A stretch of 64,000 bases of DNA, taken from Prauserella isguenensis (lineage in GTDB: Bacteria; Actinomycetota; Actinomycetes; Mycobacteriales; Pseudonocardiaceae). The notes beneath the pieces were generated by a model, which did not search any database, had not been told where the DNA came from, and saw only the letters and a program-made list of their open reading frames with translations. The DNA lies in the NCBI RefSeq assembly GCF_014191605.1, contig NZ_JACHWU010000002.1, forward strand, positions 846,647 through 910,646. Direction: 5' to 3'. How positions within the stretch are numbered: the first letter of the stretch is position 1; each line of letters starts with the position of its first letter. The position numbers and the translations under genes are program-made. This document shows, piece after piece, positions 1 to 10,020 of the stretch.

Positions 1-1363
<1,363 letters not shown>

Positions 1364-1413
1364 GGTGTACTCCTCGGCGTTCGTCGAGTGCGGTGTTTTC
1401 GTGTCGAGTGCGG

Positions 1414-2730
1414 TCACGCGGCGGCGATCGATTCGCCGAGGATGCCGAGCGCCTCGGTGGTCTCCTCGTCGGTGAGCGTCATGGGCGGGGCGAGGCGCAG
1501 CACGTTGCCGTGCAGGCCGCCCTTGCCGATGAGCAGGCCGCGCGCCTTGGTCTCCTCCAGGACTCGGCCCGCCGCGGCGGGGTCGGGCTCCTCGCCGCCG
1601 GGCCGCACCAGTTCGACCCCGATCATGAGGCCCTTGCCCCGGACGTCGCCGACCAGGTCGTGACGGCCCTGGATCTCCCGGAGGCCCGCCATGAGCGTGG
1701 CGCCCTGTTTGGCGGCGTTGCCCTGCAGGTCGTGGTCGAGCACGTAGTCGAGGGTCGCCTGCGCGCCGGCGGTGGCCACGGGGTTGCCGCCGAACGTCGA
1801 GATGGAGTTCGCACCGAGGCAGTCCATGATGTCGCCCCGTGCGACGACGCCGCCGATGGCGAGGCCGTTGCCCAGGCCCTTGGCGAAGGTCATGACGTCG
1901 GGCGTGACGCCGTGCGCGTCGATACCCCAGAAGTGTTCGCCCGTACGGCCCCAGCCGGTCTGCACCTCGTCGGAGATCAGCAGGATGCCGTGCTCGTCGA
2001 GCACGTCCTTGAACGCGCCGAACATCCCGTCGGGCGGCGTGGAGAACCCGCCGACGCCCTGGATGGGCTCGGCGATGAGTGCGGCCACGTCACCGGAGGT
2101 GGTGGTGCGCAGTACGTCGCGCAGGTCGTCGGTGCAGGCACGGATGTAGCCGGCGTCGTCGAGGCCGGCGAACGGGCCGCGATACCGGTATCCGCCGTGC
2201 ACGTAGCTGACCTTCACCGGGGACAGCGAGCTGGCCGACCAGCCGCGGTTTCCGGTGATGCCGACCGTGCCGAACGCCCTGCCGTGGTACGAGTTCCGCA
2301 GCGCCAGGATCTGGTTGCTGCGGCGGTACTGCGTGGCGAGCATGAGCGCGGTCTCGTTGGCCTCGGTCCCCGAATTGGTGAAGAACACCTTCGCGTCCGG
2401 GATGCCGGAGAGCTCGGCGATCCGCTCGGCGAGCTCGACCTGCTTGCGGATCAGGTACAGGGTCGAGGTGTGCAGCACGCCCGTGTCGAGCTGCCGCCGC
2501 ACCGCATCGGAGATCTCGGCGACGTCGTAGCCGATCGCGTTGGTGAGAATGCCGGCGAAGAAGTCGAGGTAGGTCCGGCCGTCGCCGTCGGTGACCCGCC
2601 TGCCGTCCGCGCTCGCGATCTCGATCGGCTCGTCGTAGTAGAGGGACATCCAGCTCGGCAGCACGGCGCGGTGTCGTTCCAGCAGGGGGCGCTCGGGCTG
2701 GTGGCTCTGCGGCACGTCCGGTTCCGTCAT
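1414..2730 (-). CDS. Class III pyridoxal-phosphate aminotransferase (beta-alanine/omega-amino acid type)
   Basis: This 438-aa class III (omega) aminotransferase transfers an amino group from an omega-amino acid, probably beta-alanine here, to pyruvate or 2-oxoglutarate. Visible motifs are FTNSGTEANETA near residue 118, YHGR at 148-151, LISDEVQTGWGRTG at 251-264 and the PLP lysine K284 in TFAKGLGNG. The ATG at 2730 begins MTEPDVPQSH; in-frame upstream sequence lacks homology and crosses the divergent PucR promoter. Its partners on both sides (semialdehyde dehydrogenase downstream, dihydropyrimidinase and ureidopropionase to the right) support beta-alanine or beta-aminoisobutyrate as substrate. 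GABA aminotransferase activity cannot be excluded from sequence. Confidence 0.88.
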   Translation of the reverse strand: MTEPDVPQSHQPERPLLERHRAVLPSWMSLYYDEPIEIASADGRRVTDGDGRTYLDFFAGILTNAIGYDVAEISDAVRRQLDTGVLHTSTLYLIRKQVELAERIAELSGIPDAKVFFTNSGTEANETALMLATQYRRSNQILALRNSYHGRAFGTVGITGNRGWSASSLSPVKVSYVHGGYRYRGPFAGLDDAGYIRACTDDLRDVLRTTTSGDVAALIAEPIQGVGGFSTPPDGMFGAFKDVLDEHGILLISDEVQTGWGRTGEHFWGIDAHGVTPDVMTFAKGLGNGLAIGGVVARGDIMDCLGANSISTFGGNPVATAGAQATLDYVLDHDLQGNAAKQGATLMAGLREIQGRHDLVGDVRGKGLMIGVELVRPGGEEPDPAAAGRVLEETKARGLLIGKGGLHGNVLRLAPPMTLTDEETTEALGILGESIAAA

Positions 2731-2775
2731 GGCTTCGAGTTTCGGGGCGCCACGGGCACCGGGGCCACACACAAT

Positions 2776-2805
2776 CTGTACGGACTCCCCGCGCGGCCCG
2801 TACAG
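2776..2805. promoter_or_regulatory. Inverted repeat in divergent promoter, candidate PucR operator
   Basis: CTGTACGG at 2776-2783 and CCGTACAG at 2798-2805 form a perfect 8-bp inverted repeat with a 14-nt spacer. It lies in the 109-bp gap between the aminotransferase and the divergent pucR-type gene. A related GTACGG element occurs upstream of the NCS1 permease (4989-5005). That it binds the PucR protein is inference. Confidence 0.5.
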
Positions 2806-2839
2806 TCTGCCGTTCCGGCAGGTCCCTCGTGGAGGTGCC

Positions 2840-4495
2840 ATGTATCCGACGGTCGGCGACGTACTCGCACTGCCCGTGATGCGACAGGGCGGTCCCCACG
2901 TCGTGGCGGGCGCCGACGGTCTCGACGCTCCGGTGCGGTGGGTCCACGTCGCCGAGATCGCCGAGATCGCTCCGCTGCTGAAGGGCGGCGAACTGGTGCT
3001 CACCACCGGGGTCGCGCTGCCGGACGACGACGCCGCGCTGGCCCGCTACGTCGACGACCTGGCCGCCGTGGGCGTGGTGGGTGTGGTCGTCGAACTCGTG
3101 CGGCACTGGCACGACCGGCTGCCCCAGGCACTGGTCACCGCGGCGGACAAGCATCGGTTGCCGCTGGTGACGCTCTCGCGGGAGACCCGGTACGTGACGG
3201 TGACCGAGGCGGTCAACGGGCTCATCGTCGACGCCCAGGTGGACGAACTGCGCGCGGCGGCACAGGTGCACGAGACGTTCACGGAGCTGACCGTCGCAGG
3301 TGCGGAACCGCACGTGGTGCTGCGCGAGGTGGCGCGGCTGACCGGGCACGCCGTCGTGCTGGAGACACTCGCCTACGAGGTGCTGGCCTACGACGCCGCG
3401 GGCACCGACCCGGCCGAACTGCTGGCCGACTGGCAGGCCCGGTCCCGGCGGGTGCGGACCGGCGAGCGCACGGGCTACGACCGCGCCTCGGGCAGGCTGG
3501 TGGCCGTCGTCGGGGCGCGGGGACGCGACTGGGGACGGCTGGTGCTGCTGTGCGGGCAGCAGCCGCCGCACCGGCACGTCGTGGTGGCCGAACGTGCGGC
3601 GTCGGCGCTCGCGGTCCATCACCTGCTGGCGGCCGGAGGCGACAGCCTGGAGCGGCAGGCCCATCGCGACGTGCTCCGGCAGCTGCTCGCCGCACCGTCG
3701 ACGGTCACGCCGCTGGCCGAGCTGGTCGCACGCGCCGAGGCGTTGCACGTACCGCTGGCGGGCCACCGGCTGATCGGCGCCGCGATCCGGCCCCGGCTGT
3801 CGGACCTTCCCGGCCCGCCGACGGCCGCCTCCACGGGGCCACTGCTGCGGGATCTCGCCGAGGCCACGGCCCTCGCGACCCGCCGTGCCCGGGCCGCCGC
3901 GCTGGTCGCCGACCTCGACGGCGTCGGCGTGCACGTGCTGCTGGCCCTGTCGCCACGGGCGGACACCGACGCGGTGCTGCGCCGCCTCGCCGCTGAGGTA
4001 CGGCAGGCGAAGCAGGCGGTACCGCTCGTGTTGGCCGTCGGCACCGCGGTGGAGACGCCCGCCGACGCGGGCCGCAGTCTCGCCGAGGCGGGGCACGTCG
4101 CCTCGGCCGCACTGCACCGTGACGAGCGGCCGCCCGCCGGCTACCACCGGCTCGACGACGTGCGGCTGCACGGCCTGCTGCACCTGCTGTCGGACGACGA
4201 CCGGCTCGCCGCGTTCGCCCGGCGCGAGCTCGGTCCCCTGTTGACCAAGGACGCCGCGTCCGGGAGCCGCCTCGTGGAGGCACTGCGTCGGTTCTGCGAC
4301 CACGGCGGCAACAAGTCGGCGGCCGCCGCGGCGTCCCACACCTCACGCACGGCGTACTACCAGCAGCTGGCGCGGATCGAGCAGGCGCTCGACGTCTCGC
4401 TCGAGGACCCGGGGTCACTCGTCTCGTTGCACGTGGCCCTCCTGATCCACGACGTACTGGCCCTATCGGGGGACAACGACCACTCGACGGGGTAA
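2840..4495 (+). CDS. PucR-family transcriptional regulator of pyrimidine/purine catabolism
   Basis: This 551-aa regulator has an N-terminal PucR ligand-sensing domain (MYPTVGDVLALPVMRQGG onward, about residues 5-120), a middle GGDEF-like/CdaR region, and a C-terminal HTH_30 DNA-binding domain (FCDHGGNKSAAAAAS at about 475-490). I chose the ATG at 2840 because a GGAGG lies 5-9 bases upstream and the PucR domain begins there; an earlier in-frame ATG overlaps the divergent gene. PucR-type proteins control purine, allantoin and pyrimidine pathways. The gene is divergent from the aminotransferase operon and close to the permease and hydrolase genes, so it probably controls both arms of the locus. 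Confidence 0.87.
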   Translation: MYPTVGDVLALPVMRQGGPHVVAGADGLDAPVRWVHVAEIAEIAPLLKGGELVLTTGVALPDDDAALARYVDDLAAVGVVGVVVELVRHWHDRLPQALVTAADKHRLPLVTLSRETRYVTVTEAVNGLIVDAQVDELRAAAQVHETFTELTVAGAEPHVVLREVARLTGHAVVLETLAYEVLAYDAAGTDPAELLADWQARSRRVRTGERTGYDRASGRLVAVVGARGRDWGRLVLLCGQQPPHRHVVVAERAASALAVHHLLAAGGDSLERQAHRDVLRQLLAAPSTVTPLAELVARAEALHVPLAGHRLIGAAIRPRLSDLPGPPTAASTGPLLRDLAEATALATRRARAAALVADLDGVGVHVLLALSPRADTDAVLRRLAAEVRQAKQAVPLVLAVGTAVETPADAGRSLAEAGHVASAALHRDERPPAGYHRLDDVRLHGLLHLLSDDDRLAAFARRELGPLLTKDAASGSRLVEALRRFCDHGGNKSAAAAASHTSRTAYYQQLARIEQALDVSLEDPGSLVSLHVALLIHDVLALSGDNDHSTG

Positions 4496-4531
4496 CACAG
4501 TCGGGCAGGCGGACCTGCCGATAGTCAGGAC

Positions 4532-4933
4532 ATGCGTACGTTCAGCGCCCGCTTGTCCCGGACCGTCACGGCCGCCGCGTGCACGCTCGCCGTGCTCGTC
4601 CTGGGCGGTCAGGCGGCCGCCGCGCCGCCGGAATCGTCCCTGGCCCTGTCATTGCGGCACAGCGACGGCACGGTCGCCTTGACACAGCTGCTGTGCGACC
4701 CGGCAGGCGGCTCGCACCCCACGAGCGCCCAGGCCTGCGCGGCACTGGCCGACGCGGGCGGCGAGCCCGCGGCCCTCGACTCCACCCGGCCCGGCACCGC
4801 CTGCCCCATGATCCACGCACCCGTGCGCGCGTCGGCACACGGACACTGGAAGGGCAAGCCGGTGCACTTCACGACGACGTACAACAACGGTTGCCTCGCC
4901 GACGTCGAATCCGGCGGCGTGTTCGGGTTCTGA
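4532..4933 (+). CDS. Secreted subtilisin inhibitor-like (SSI) protein
   Basis: A 133-aa precursor with a Sec signal peptide (RLSR, hydrophobic stretch 12-26, then AAAA-PPESS, cleavage near residue 31). The mature part carries the SSI pattern: LLCDPAGGSHP at 53-63, four cysteines (C55, C69, C91, C121) matching the two SSI disulfides, the reactive loop CPMI (P1 Met93, P1' Ile94), WKGKPV and the C-terminal GGVFGF. A methionine P1 is classical for inhibitors of subtilisin-like proteases. The only subtilase in the window is 10 kb away. It sits between the PucR gene and the permease with no functional link to pyrimidine use. A start with AGGA upstream is present. Confidence 0.9.
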   Translation: MRTFSARLSRTVTAAACTLAVLVLGGQAAAAPPESSLALSLRHSDGTVALTQLLCDPAGGSHPTSAQACAALADAGGEPAALDSTRPGTACPMIHAPVRASAHGHWKGKPVHFTTTYNNGCLADVESGGVFGF

Positions 4934-4988
4934 TCGCGGCGGTGCCCACCCACCGCCAGCCGTGACGATCGGACCCGATATTCTGTTT

Positions 4989-5005
4989 CAGTACGGTTTC
5001 GTACG
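4989..5005. promoter_or_regulatory. GTACGG-containing element upstream of NCS1 permease
   Basis: CAGTACGG followed by CGTACG lies about 120 bp before the permease start, in an AT-richer part of the 186-bp gap. It resembles the CTGTACGG half site at 2776-2783. It is a weak candidate for co-regulation by the PucR protein. Confidence 0.3.
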
Positions 5006-5119
5006 TGGTATCGGGCGCGTTTCCGCGCATCGCGCAATCGACATTCTGTTGCCGCGATCACACATCTTTGAACACTCTGCCAATCCCGGCGGCTGCGCCG
5101 CGGCGCGCACGATGCGCCA

Positions 5120-6721
5120 ATGGCGTCGACGACCGCACAACTCCGCCACCCTGACGGCCGGGTGGAACTACGCGATCCGTCGTCACTTCACGGAAGCCGG
5201 TTCTTCAACGACGAACTAGCCCCGGTACCCGTCGAGCGACGAACCTGGACCACGTACAACTACTTCGCACTGTGGAACGGAATGGCCTTCAACCTTCCGT
5301 CCTATCTGCTCGCGTCCGGCCTGATCGCCATCGGCATGAACTGGGTGCAGGCCTTCATGACGATCGCGATCGGTAACGTGATCGTTCTCCTGCCGATGCT
5401 GCTCAACAGCCACGCGGGAACCAAGTACGGCATTCCGTTCCCCGTTTTCGCTCGCGCGTTTTTCGGTGTCCGCGGTGCCAATCTGGCCGCGCTGCTGCGC
5501 GGGCTCGTGGCCTGTGGCTGGTTCGGCATTCAGACCTGGGTCGGCGGCCAGGCCGTCTTCGTCATCCTCGGGAAACTGCTCGGCGACAGCTGGACGGGCG
5601 CGGCCGAGTTCTACGACCAGCCGTGGACCCTGTGGCTGTGCTTCGCGGCGTTCTGGGCGCTGCAGATGGCCATCATCTGGCGCGGCATGGAGGCCATCAA
5701 GCGGCTCGAGAGCTGGGCCGCACCGCTGGTCACCGTGGGTTTCGTGATCCTGCTGATCTGGATCCTCGTCAAGGCCGGCGGCTTCGGCCCGATCTTCTCG
5801 CAGGAGTCGCGACTGGGTTGGGGCACGGAGTTCTGGTCGGTGTTCGCACCGTCGCTGACCGGCATGATCGCGTTCTGGGCGACCCTGTCGCTGAACATGC
5901 CGGACTTCACGCGGTTCGGTCAGGGACAGCGCAAACAGGCCTGGGGCCAGGTGCTCGGACTGCCGACGACCATGTCGTTCATCGCGATCATGTCGATCAT
6001 GATCACCTCCGGCGGCATGGTGGTCTACGGCGAGGCCATCTGGGACCCGGTCGAGCTGGCCGGCCGCTTCGACTCGCCCGTCGTCGTGATCACCGCGCTG
6101 CTCGGCATCGTGCTCGCCACCATCACCACCAACCTCGCGGCGAACACGGTCAGCCCGTCCTACGATTTCTCCAACGCGTTCCCGCGCCGCATCAGCTTCC
6201 GCGTGGGCGGGCTGATCACCGGCGTTATCGGCATCGTGATCCAGCCGTGGCGGCTCATCTCCGATCCGAGTATCTACATCTACGCGTGGCTGGGTTTCTA
6301 CGGCGGTGTGCTCGCGACCATCGCCGGTGTGCTTGCCGCGGGGTACTGGGTCCAGGCCCGCCGAACGCTCTCGCTGACCGACCTGTTCGCCGACGGGACC
6401 GGGCGCTACTGGTTCACGCGTGGCTGGAACTGGCGTGCACTCGTGGCCACGATCGTCGGTGCGGTGTTCGCCGTCGGCGGTGCGTACTCCGCCCCGGGCG
6501 AGGGCCCGTTCCCCGCCGACGGCCTCATCCCGATTCTGCAACCCCTGTACGACTACAGCTGGGTCGTCGGCCTCGTCGCCGCGTTCCTGGCATTCCTCGC
6601 CCTCTCGCTGCCCGGTCGCAGCGGGTCGGAAAACCCCAAGTCGCACAACCCGATTCCGGAGGAGGAGACAGGTGAACGAAGTGGTGAGGGCCGCCCTGGT
6701 CCAGCAGCGGTGGACCGGTGA
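5120..6721 (+). CDS. NCS1-family nucleobase/hydantoin/allantoin permease
   Basis: A 533-aa integral membrane protein with about 12 hydrophobic segments. Family hallmarks include TWTTYNYFALWNGMAFNLPSY near residues 38-58, the GIPFPVFARAFFGVRGAN stretch, GWFGIQTWVGGQ and a FADGTGRYWFTRGWNWRA loop. NCS1 members carry nucleobases, allantoin or hydantoins with H+ or Na+. The next gene (ureidopropionase) starts inside its 3' end, a 50-bp overlap, so the two are cotranscribed. With dihydropyrimidinase in the same operon, uracil, dihydrouracil or hydantoin is the likely cargo. The ATG at 5120 has no strong ribosome-binding site. Confidence 0.9.
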   Translation: MASTTAQLRHPDGRVELRDPSSLHGSRFFNDELAPVPVERRTWTTYNYFALWNGMAFNLPSYLLASGLIAIGMNWVQAFMTIAIGNVIVLLPMLLNSHAGTKYGIPFPVFARAFFGVRGANLAALLRGLVACGWFGIQTWVGGQAVFVILGKLLGDSWTGAAEFYDQPWTLWLCFAAFWALQMAIIWRGMEAIKRLESWAAPLVTVGFVILLIWILVKAGGFGPIFSQESRLGWGTEFWSVFAPSLTGMIAFWATLSLNMPDFTRFGQGQRKQAWGQVLGLPTTMSFIAIMSIMITSGGMVVYGEAIWDPVELAGRFDSPVVVITALLGIVLATITTNLAANTVSPSYDFSNAFPRRISFRVGGLITGVIGIVIQPWRLISDPSIYIYAWLGFYGGVLATIAGVLAAGYWVQARRTLSLTDLFADGTGRYWFTRGWNWRALVATIVGAVFAVGGAYSAPGEGPFPADGLIPILQPLYDYSWVVGLVAAFLAFLALSLPGRSGSENPKSHNPIPEEETGERSGEGRPGPAAVDR

Positions 6722-7514
6722 CAAGGATTCGATGATCCAGACGTCCGTCGACGCCATCGCCTCGGCGGCCTCGCAGGGCGCGCAGGTCGTGTGTCTGCAG
6801 GAGCTGTTCTACGGTCCCTATTTCTGTCAGGTGCAGGACACCGAGTACTACTCCTACACCGAGGCCGTTCCGGACGGCCCGACGACCCGGCTCATGCAGG
6901 AGGTCGCCGAGCGGCACGGCATCGTCGTCGTCGCACCGCTGTACGAGCAGGAACAGCCGGGCCTGCTGTACAACACGGCCGCGGTGATCGACGCCGACGG
7001 CACCTATCTGGGCAAGTACCGCAAGAACCACATCCCGCAGGTGAAGGGATTCTGGGAGAAGTTCTACTTCCGGCCCGGCAACACCGGCTACCCCGTCTTC
7101 GACACGGCGGTCGGCCGGATCGGCGTCTACATCTGCTACGACCGGCACTTCCCCGAGGGCTGGCGGGCACTGGGCCTGGCCGGCGCGAAGATCGTGTTCA
7201 ACCCGTCGGCCACGAGCCGCGGCCTGTCGCAGTACCTCTGGCACCTCGAACAGCCCGCCGCGGCCGTGGCCAACGAGTACTACGTCGGCGCGATCAACCG
7301 GGTCGGCGTGGAACCACTGGGCGACAACGACTTCTACGGCCAGACCTACTTCGCCGACCCGCGGGGGCAGCTGGTCGGGGACGCGGCGTCGGACACCGAC
7401 GACGAGGTCGTCGTGCGGGACCTGGACATGGGCAAGCTCGCCGAGGTGCGGGATCTGTGGGCGTTCTACCGCGACCGCAGGCCCGACTCGTACGACTCGC
7501 TGGTGAAACCCTGA
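6672..7514 (+). CDS. Beta-ureidopropionase / N-carbamoyl-beta-amino acid amidohydrolase (nitrilase family)
   Basis: A 280-aa carbon-nitrogen hydrolase that would cleave N-carbamoyl-beta-alanine to beta-alanine, CO2 and ammonia. The catalytic triad is visible: Glu44 in CLQELFYGPYF, Lys118 in KYRKNHIP and Cys155 in YICYDRHFPEG. The start is a GTG at 6672, preceded by GGAGGAGA and lying within the 3' end of the permease gene; longer frames upstream overlap the permease without homology. It ends 13 bp before dihydropyrimidinase. The neighbouring ring-opening hydrolase and the downstream aminotransferase function fit the reductive pyrimidine pathway. Confidence 0.92.
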   Translation: MNEVVRAALVQQRWTGDKDSMIQTSVDAIASAASQGAQVVCLQELFYGPYFCQVQDTEYYSYTEAVPDGPTTRLMQEVAERHGIVVVAPLYEQEQPGLLYNTAAVIDADGTYLGKYRKNHIPQVKGFWEKFYFRPGNTGYPVFDTAVGRIGVYICYDRHFPEGWRALGLAGAKIVFNPSATSRGLSQYLWHLEQPAAAVANEYYVGAINRVGVEPLGDNDFYGQTYFADPRGQLVGDAASDTDDEVVVRDLDMGKLAEVRDLWAFYRDRRPDSYDSLVKP

Positions 7515-7527
7515 GGAGGCCGATCCG

Positions 7528-8925
7528 ATGCGCACTCTGATCAAGAACGGCACCGTGCTCAGCACCACCGGGGCCGTGACCGCCGACGTGCTCGTCGACG
7601 GCGAGACGATCGCCGCCGTGACCGCCCCCGGCATGCTGGCCGAGCAGAACGTCGTGTTCGACACCGAGTTCGACGTCACGGGCAAGTACGTCATGCCCGG
7701 CGGGATCGACGCCCACACGCACATGGAGATGCCGTTCGGCGGCACGTTCTCGGCCGACACGTTCGAAACGGGAACCCGGGCCGCTGCCTGGGGCGGCACC
7801 ACGACGATCATCGACTTCGCCGTACAGCCCAAGGGGAACTCGCTCTTGTCCACGCTGGACACCTGGCATGAGAAGGCCGACGGCGACTGCGCCGTCGACT
7901 ACGGCTTCCACATGATCGTCTCCGACGTCAACGACGCCACGCTCAAGGAGATGGAGTCTTGCGTGGCCGCGGGCGTGAGCAGCTTCAAGATGTTCATGGC
8001 CTATCCCGGCGTCTTCTACTCCACCGACGGGGAGATCCTGCGCGCGATGAACAAGGCCGCCGACATCGGCGGCACCATCGCGATGCACGCCGAGAACGGC
8101 ATCGCGATCGACGAGCTCGTCGCACAGGCGCTGGCCCAGGGCCGGAGCGAGCCGTACCAGCACGGTGTCACCCGCCCGCCGGAGCTGGAGGGGGAGGCGA
8201 CGTCACGCGCGATCACCCTGGCCGGGGTCACCGGTGCGCCGCTCTACATCGTGCACCTCTCGGCCGCACAGGCGTTGTCGGCCGTGGCCGAGGCACGCGA
8301 CGAAGGACAGAACGTCTTCGCCGAGACGTGCCCGCAGTACCTGTATCTGTCCATCGAGGACCTCGGCAAGCCGGACTTCGAGGGCTCGAAGTACGTGGCC
8401 TCTCCACCGTTGCGCGAGAAGCACCACCAGCCCGATCTGTGGCGGGGCCTGCGCACCAACGACCTCTCGGTGGTCTCCACCGACCACTGCCCGTTCTGCT
8501 TCAAGGACCAGAAAGAACTCGGCCGCGGCGACTTCACCAAGATCCCCAACGGCATGCCCGGCGTGGAACACCGGATCGACCTGCTGCACCAGGGCGTGGT
8601 GGCCGGCGAGATCTCCCTCGCCCGCTGGGTCGAGGCCTGCTCGACGACGCCTGCGCGCATGTTCGGGTTGTACCCCCGCAAGGGTGTGATCGCCCCGGGT
8701 GCCGACGCCGACATCGTCATCTACGACCCCGCGGCCGAGCACACGATCTCAGCCGAGACGCATCACATGAACGTCGACTACTCCGCGTACGAGGGCATGA
8801 CGGTCACCGGCCGGTGCGAGACCGTGCTCTCCCGCGGCAGCGTCGTCGTCGATCGCGGCACCTACCACGGCCGCGCCGGTCACGGCCGGTTCCTCGAACG
8901 TGACCTGTGCCAGTACCTGAACTGA
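7528..8925 (+). CDS. hydA: Dihydropyrimidinase / D-hydantoinase
   Basis: A 465-aa amidohydrolase with a binuclear metal centre that hydrolyses 5,6-dihydropyrimidines to N-carbamoyl-beta-amino acids. Metal and catalytic residues are visible: GGIDAHTHMEMPFGG (His63, His65), the lysine that becomes carboxylated (Lys154 in SSFKMFMAYPG), His187 in AMHAENG, His243 in IVHLSAAQA and Asp319 in STDHCPF. GAGGAGG lies upstream of the ATG. It sits between ureidopropionase (13-bp gap) and the F420-type oxidoreductase (12-bp gap), a clear operon. Hydantoinase activity on 5-substituted hydantoins is common in the family. Confidence 0.95.
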   Translation: MRTLIKNGTVLSTTGAVTADVLVDGETIAAVTAPGMLAEQNVVFDTEFDVTGKYVMPGGIDAHTHMEMPFGGTFSADTFETGTRAAAWGGTTTIIDFAVQPKGNSLLSTLDTWHEKADGDCAVDYGFHMIVSDVNDATLKEMESCVAAGVSSFKMFMAYPGVFYSTDGEILRAMNKAADIGGTIAMHAENGIAIDELVAQALAQGRSEPYQHGVTRPPELEGEATSRAITLAGVTGAPLYIVHLSAAQALSAVAEARDEGQNVFAETCPQYLYLSIEDLGKPDFEGSKYVASPPLREKHHQPDLWRGLRTNDLSVVSTDHCPFCFKDQKELGRGDFTKIPNGMPGVEHRIDLLHQGVVAGEISLARWVEACSTTPARMFGLYPRKGVIAPGADADIVIYDPAAEHTISAETHHMNVDYSAYEGMTVTGRCETVLSRGSVVVDRGTYHGRAGHGRFLERDLCQYLN

Positions 8926-8937
8926 GAGGAGCCGGGT

Positions 8938-9936
8938 GTGGAGTTCGGAGTGGTACTGCAGACCGACCCGCCCGCGCGGGACATCGTGCGGCTGGCGAGC
9001 CTGGCCGAGGACGAGGGCTTCCGTTACGGGTGGACGTTCGACTCGGTGGTGCTGTGGCAGGAACCGTTCGTCATCTATTCGCAGATCCTGGCCGCGACGT
9101 CGTCGATGACGGTGGGGCCGATGGTGACCAGCCCGGGCACGCGGGACTGGTCGGTCATGGCCTCGCTCTTCGCGACACTCAACGAGATGTACGGCAACCG
9201 GACGGTGTGCGGCATCGGACGTGGGGATTCGGCCCACCGCGTCATCGGCAAACCTCCGTCCACATTGGCCACGCTGCGGGACTGCATGGCCACCGTGAAG
9301 GATCTGGCCGAGGGCCGGGAGACGACCCTGCACGACACCGCGGTGCGCATGCCGTGGGTGTCGGGCGGCAGGCTCGAGATGTGGATGGCCGGGTACGGGC
9401 CGAAGGCGCTGCAGACCGTCGGGCAGCACGCCGACGGCTTCATCCTGCAATGCGCCGACCCGGCCATCGCGCGGTGGACGATCGGCGCCGTACGCGACGC
9501 GGCGAGCGCCGCGGGCCGTGACCCGGAGGGCATCACGATCTGTGTCGCGGCCCCCGCGTACGTCGGCGACAACGTGGCGCATCAGCGGGAGCAGCTGCGT
9601 TGGTTCGGCGGCATGGTCGGCAACCACGTCGCCGACCTCGTCGCCCGCTACGGCGACTCCGGTCCCGTTCCGCACGAGCTGACCGACTACATCGCGGCGC
9701 GGGAGGGTTACGACTACGCCCACCACGGCCGCGCGGGCAACCCGTCGACGGATTTCGTCCCCGACGAGATCGTCGACCGGTTCTGCCTGACCGGCCCCGC
9801 CGAGGCCCACGTGCAGCGGCTGGAGGAACTCGCCGAGCTGGGCGTCGACCAGTTCGCCGTCTACCTCATGCACGACCGGAGGGAGGAGACGCTGCGGTCC
9901 TACGGCCGCGACGTCATCGCCAAGCTCGCGTCGTGA
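8938..9936 (+). CDS. Luciferase-like F420-type oxidoreductase of the pyrimidine operon
   Basis: A 332-aa TIM-barrel protein of the luciferase-like monooxygenase superfamily, resembling the actinobacterial F420-dependent subgroup found beside dihydropyrimidinase genes (TIGR03842-like, from memory). Visible features are the N-terminal MEFGVVLQTDPPARD strand, VGPMVTSPGTRDWSVMASLFATL, the cofactor-binding GNRTVCGIGRGDSAHR segment and MAGYGPKALQ. The start is a GTG at 8938 with GAGAGGAG upstream, 12 bp after dihydropyrimidinase. No dihydropyrimidine dehydrogenase is in the window, so this protein might supply the reductive step or an alternative oxidative step. The substrate is unknown. Confidence 0.8.
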   Translation: MEFGVVLQTDPPARDIVRLASLAEDEGFRYGWTFDSVVLWQEPFVIYSQILAATSSMTVGPMVTSPGTRDWSVMASLFATLNEMYGNRTVCGIGRGDSAHRVIGKPPSTLATLRDCMATVKDLAEGRETTLHDTAVRMPWVSGGRLEMWMAGYGPKALQTVGQHADGFILQCADPAIARWTIGAVRDAASAAGRDPEGITICVAAPAYVGDNVAHQREQLRWFGGMVGNHVADLVARYGDSGPVPHELTDYIAAREGYDYAHHGRAGNPSTDFVPDEIVDRFCLTGPAEAHVQRLEELAELGVDQFAVYLMHDRREETLRSYGRDVIAKLAS

Positions 9937-9954
9937 TCCCCGGGAGGGTGCCGG

Positions 9955-9991
9955 GTCGTTCCGGTGGCGGATGTGCCGCCGCCGGAACGAC
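9955..9991. terminator. Bidirectional hairpin terminator between convergent genes
   Basis: A 16-bp stem (9955-9970 with 9976-9991, one G-T wobble) closes on a 5-nt loop. It lies between the end of the pyrimidine operon and the end of the convergent siderophore-interacting protein gene. There is no T-tract, as usual in high-GC actinomycetes. Confidence 0.75.
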
Positions 9992-10020
9992 GACCCCGGT
10001 CCGACGGCCTCTCCCGCACG

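Noticed and set aside
1393..4339. Long overlapping frames across the aminotransferase and pucR region on both strands
   Set aside because: They have no recognisable domains and low-complexity basic composition; the genes in the opposite or other frames have clear catalytic motifs.
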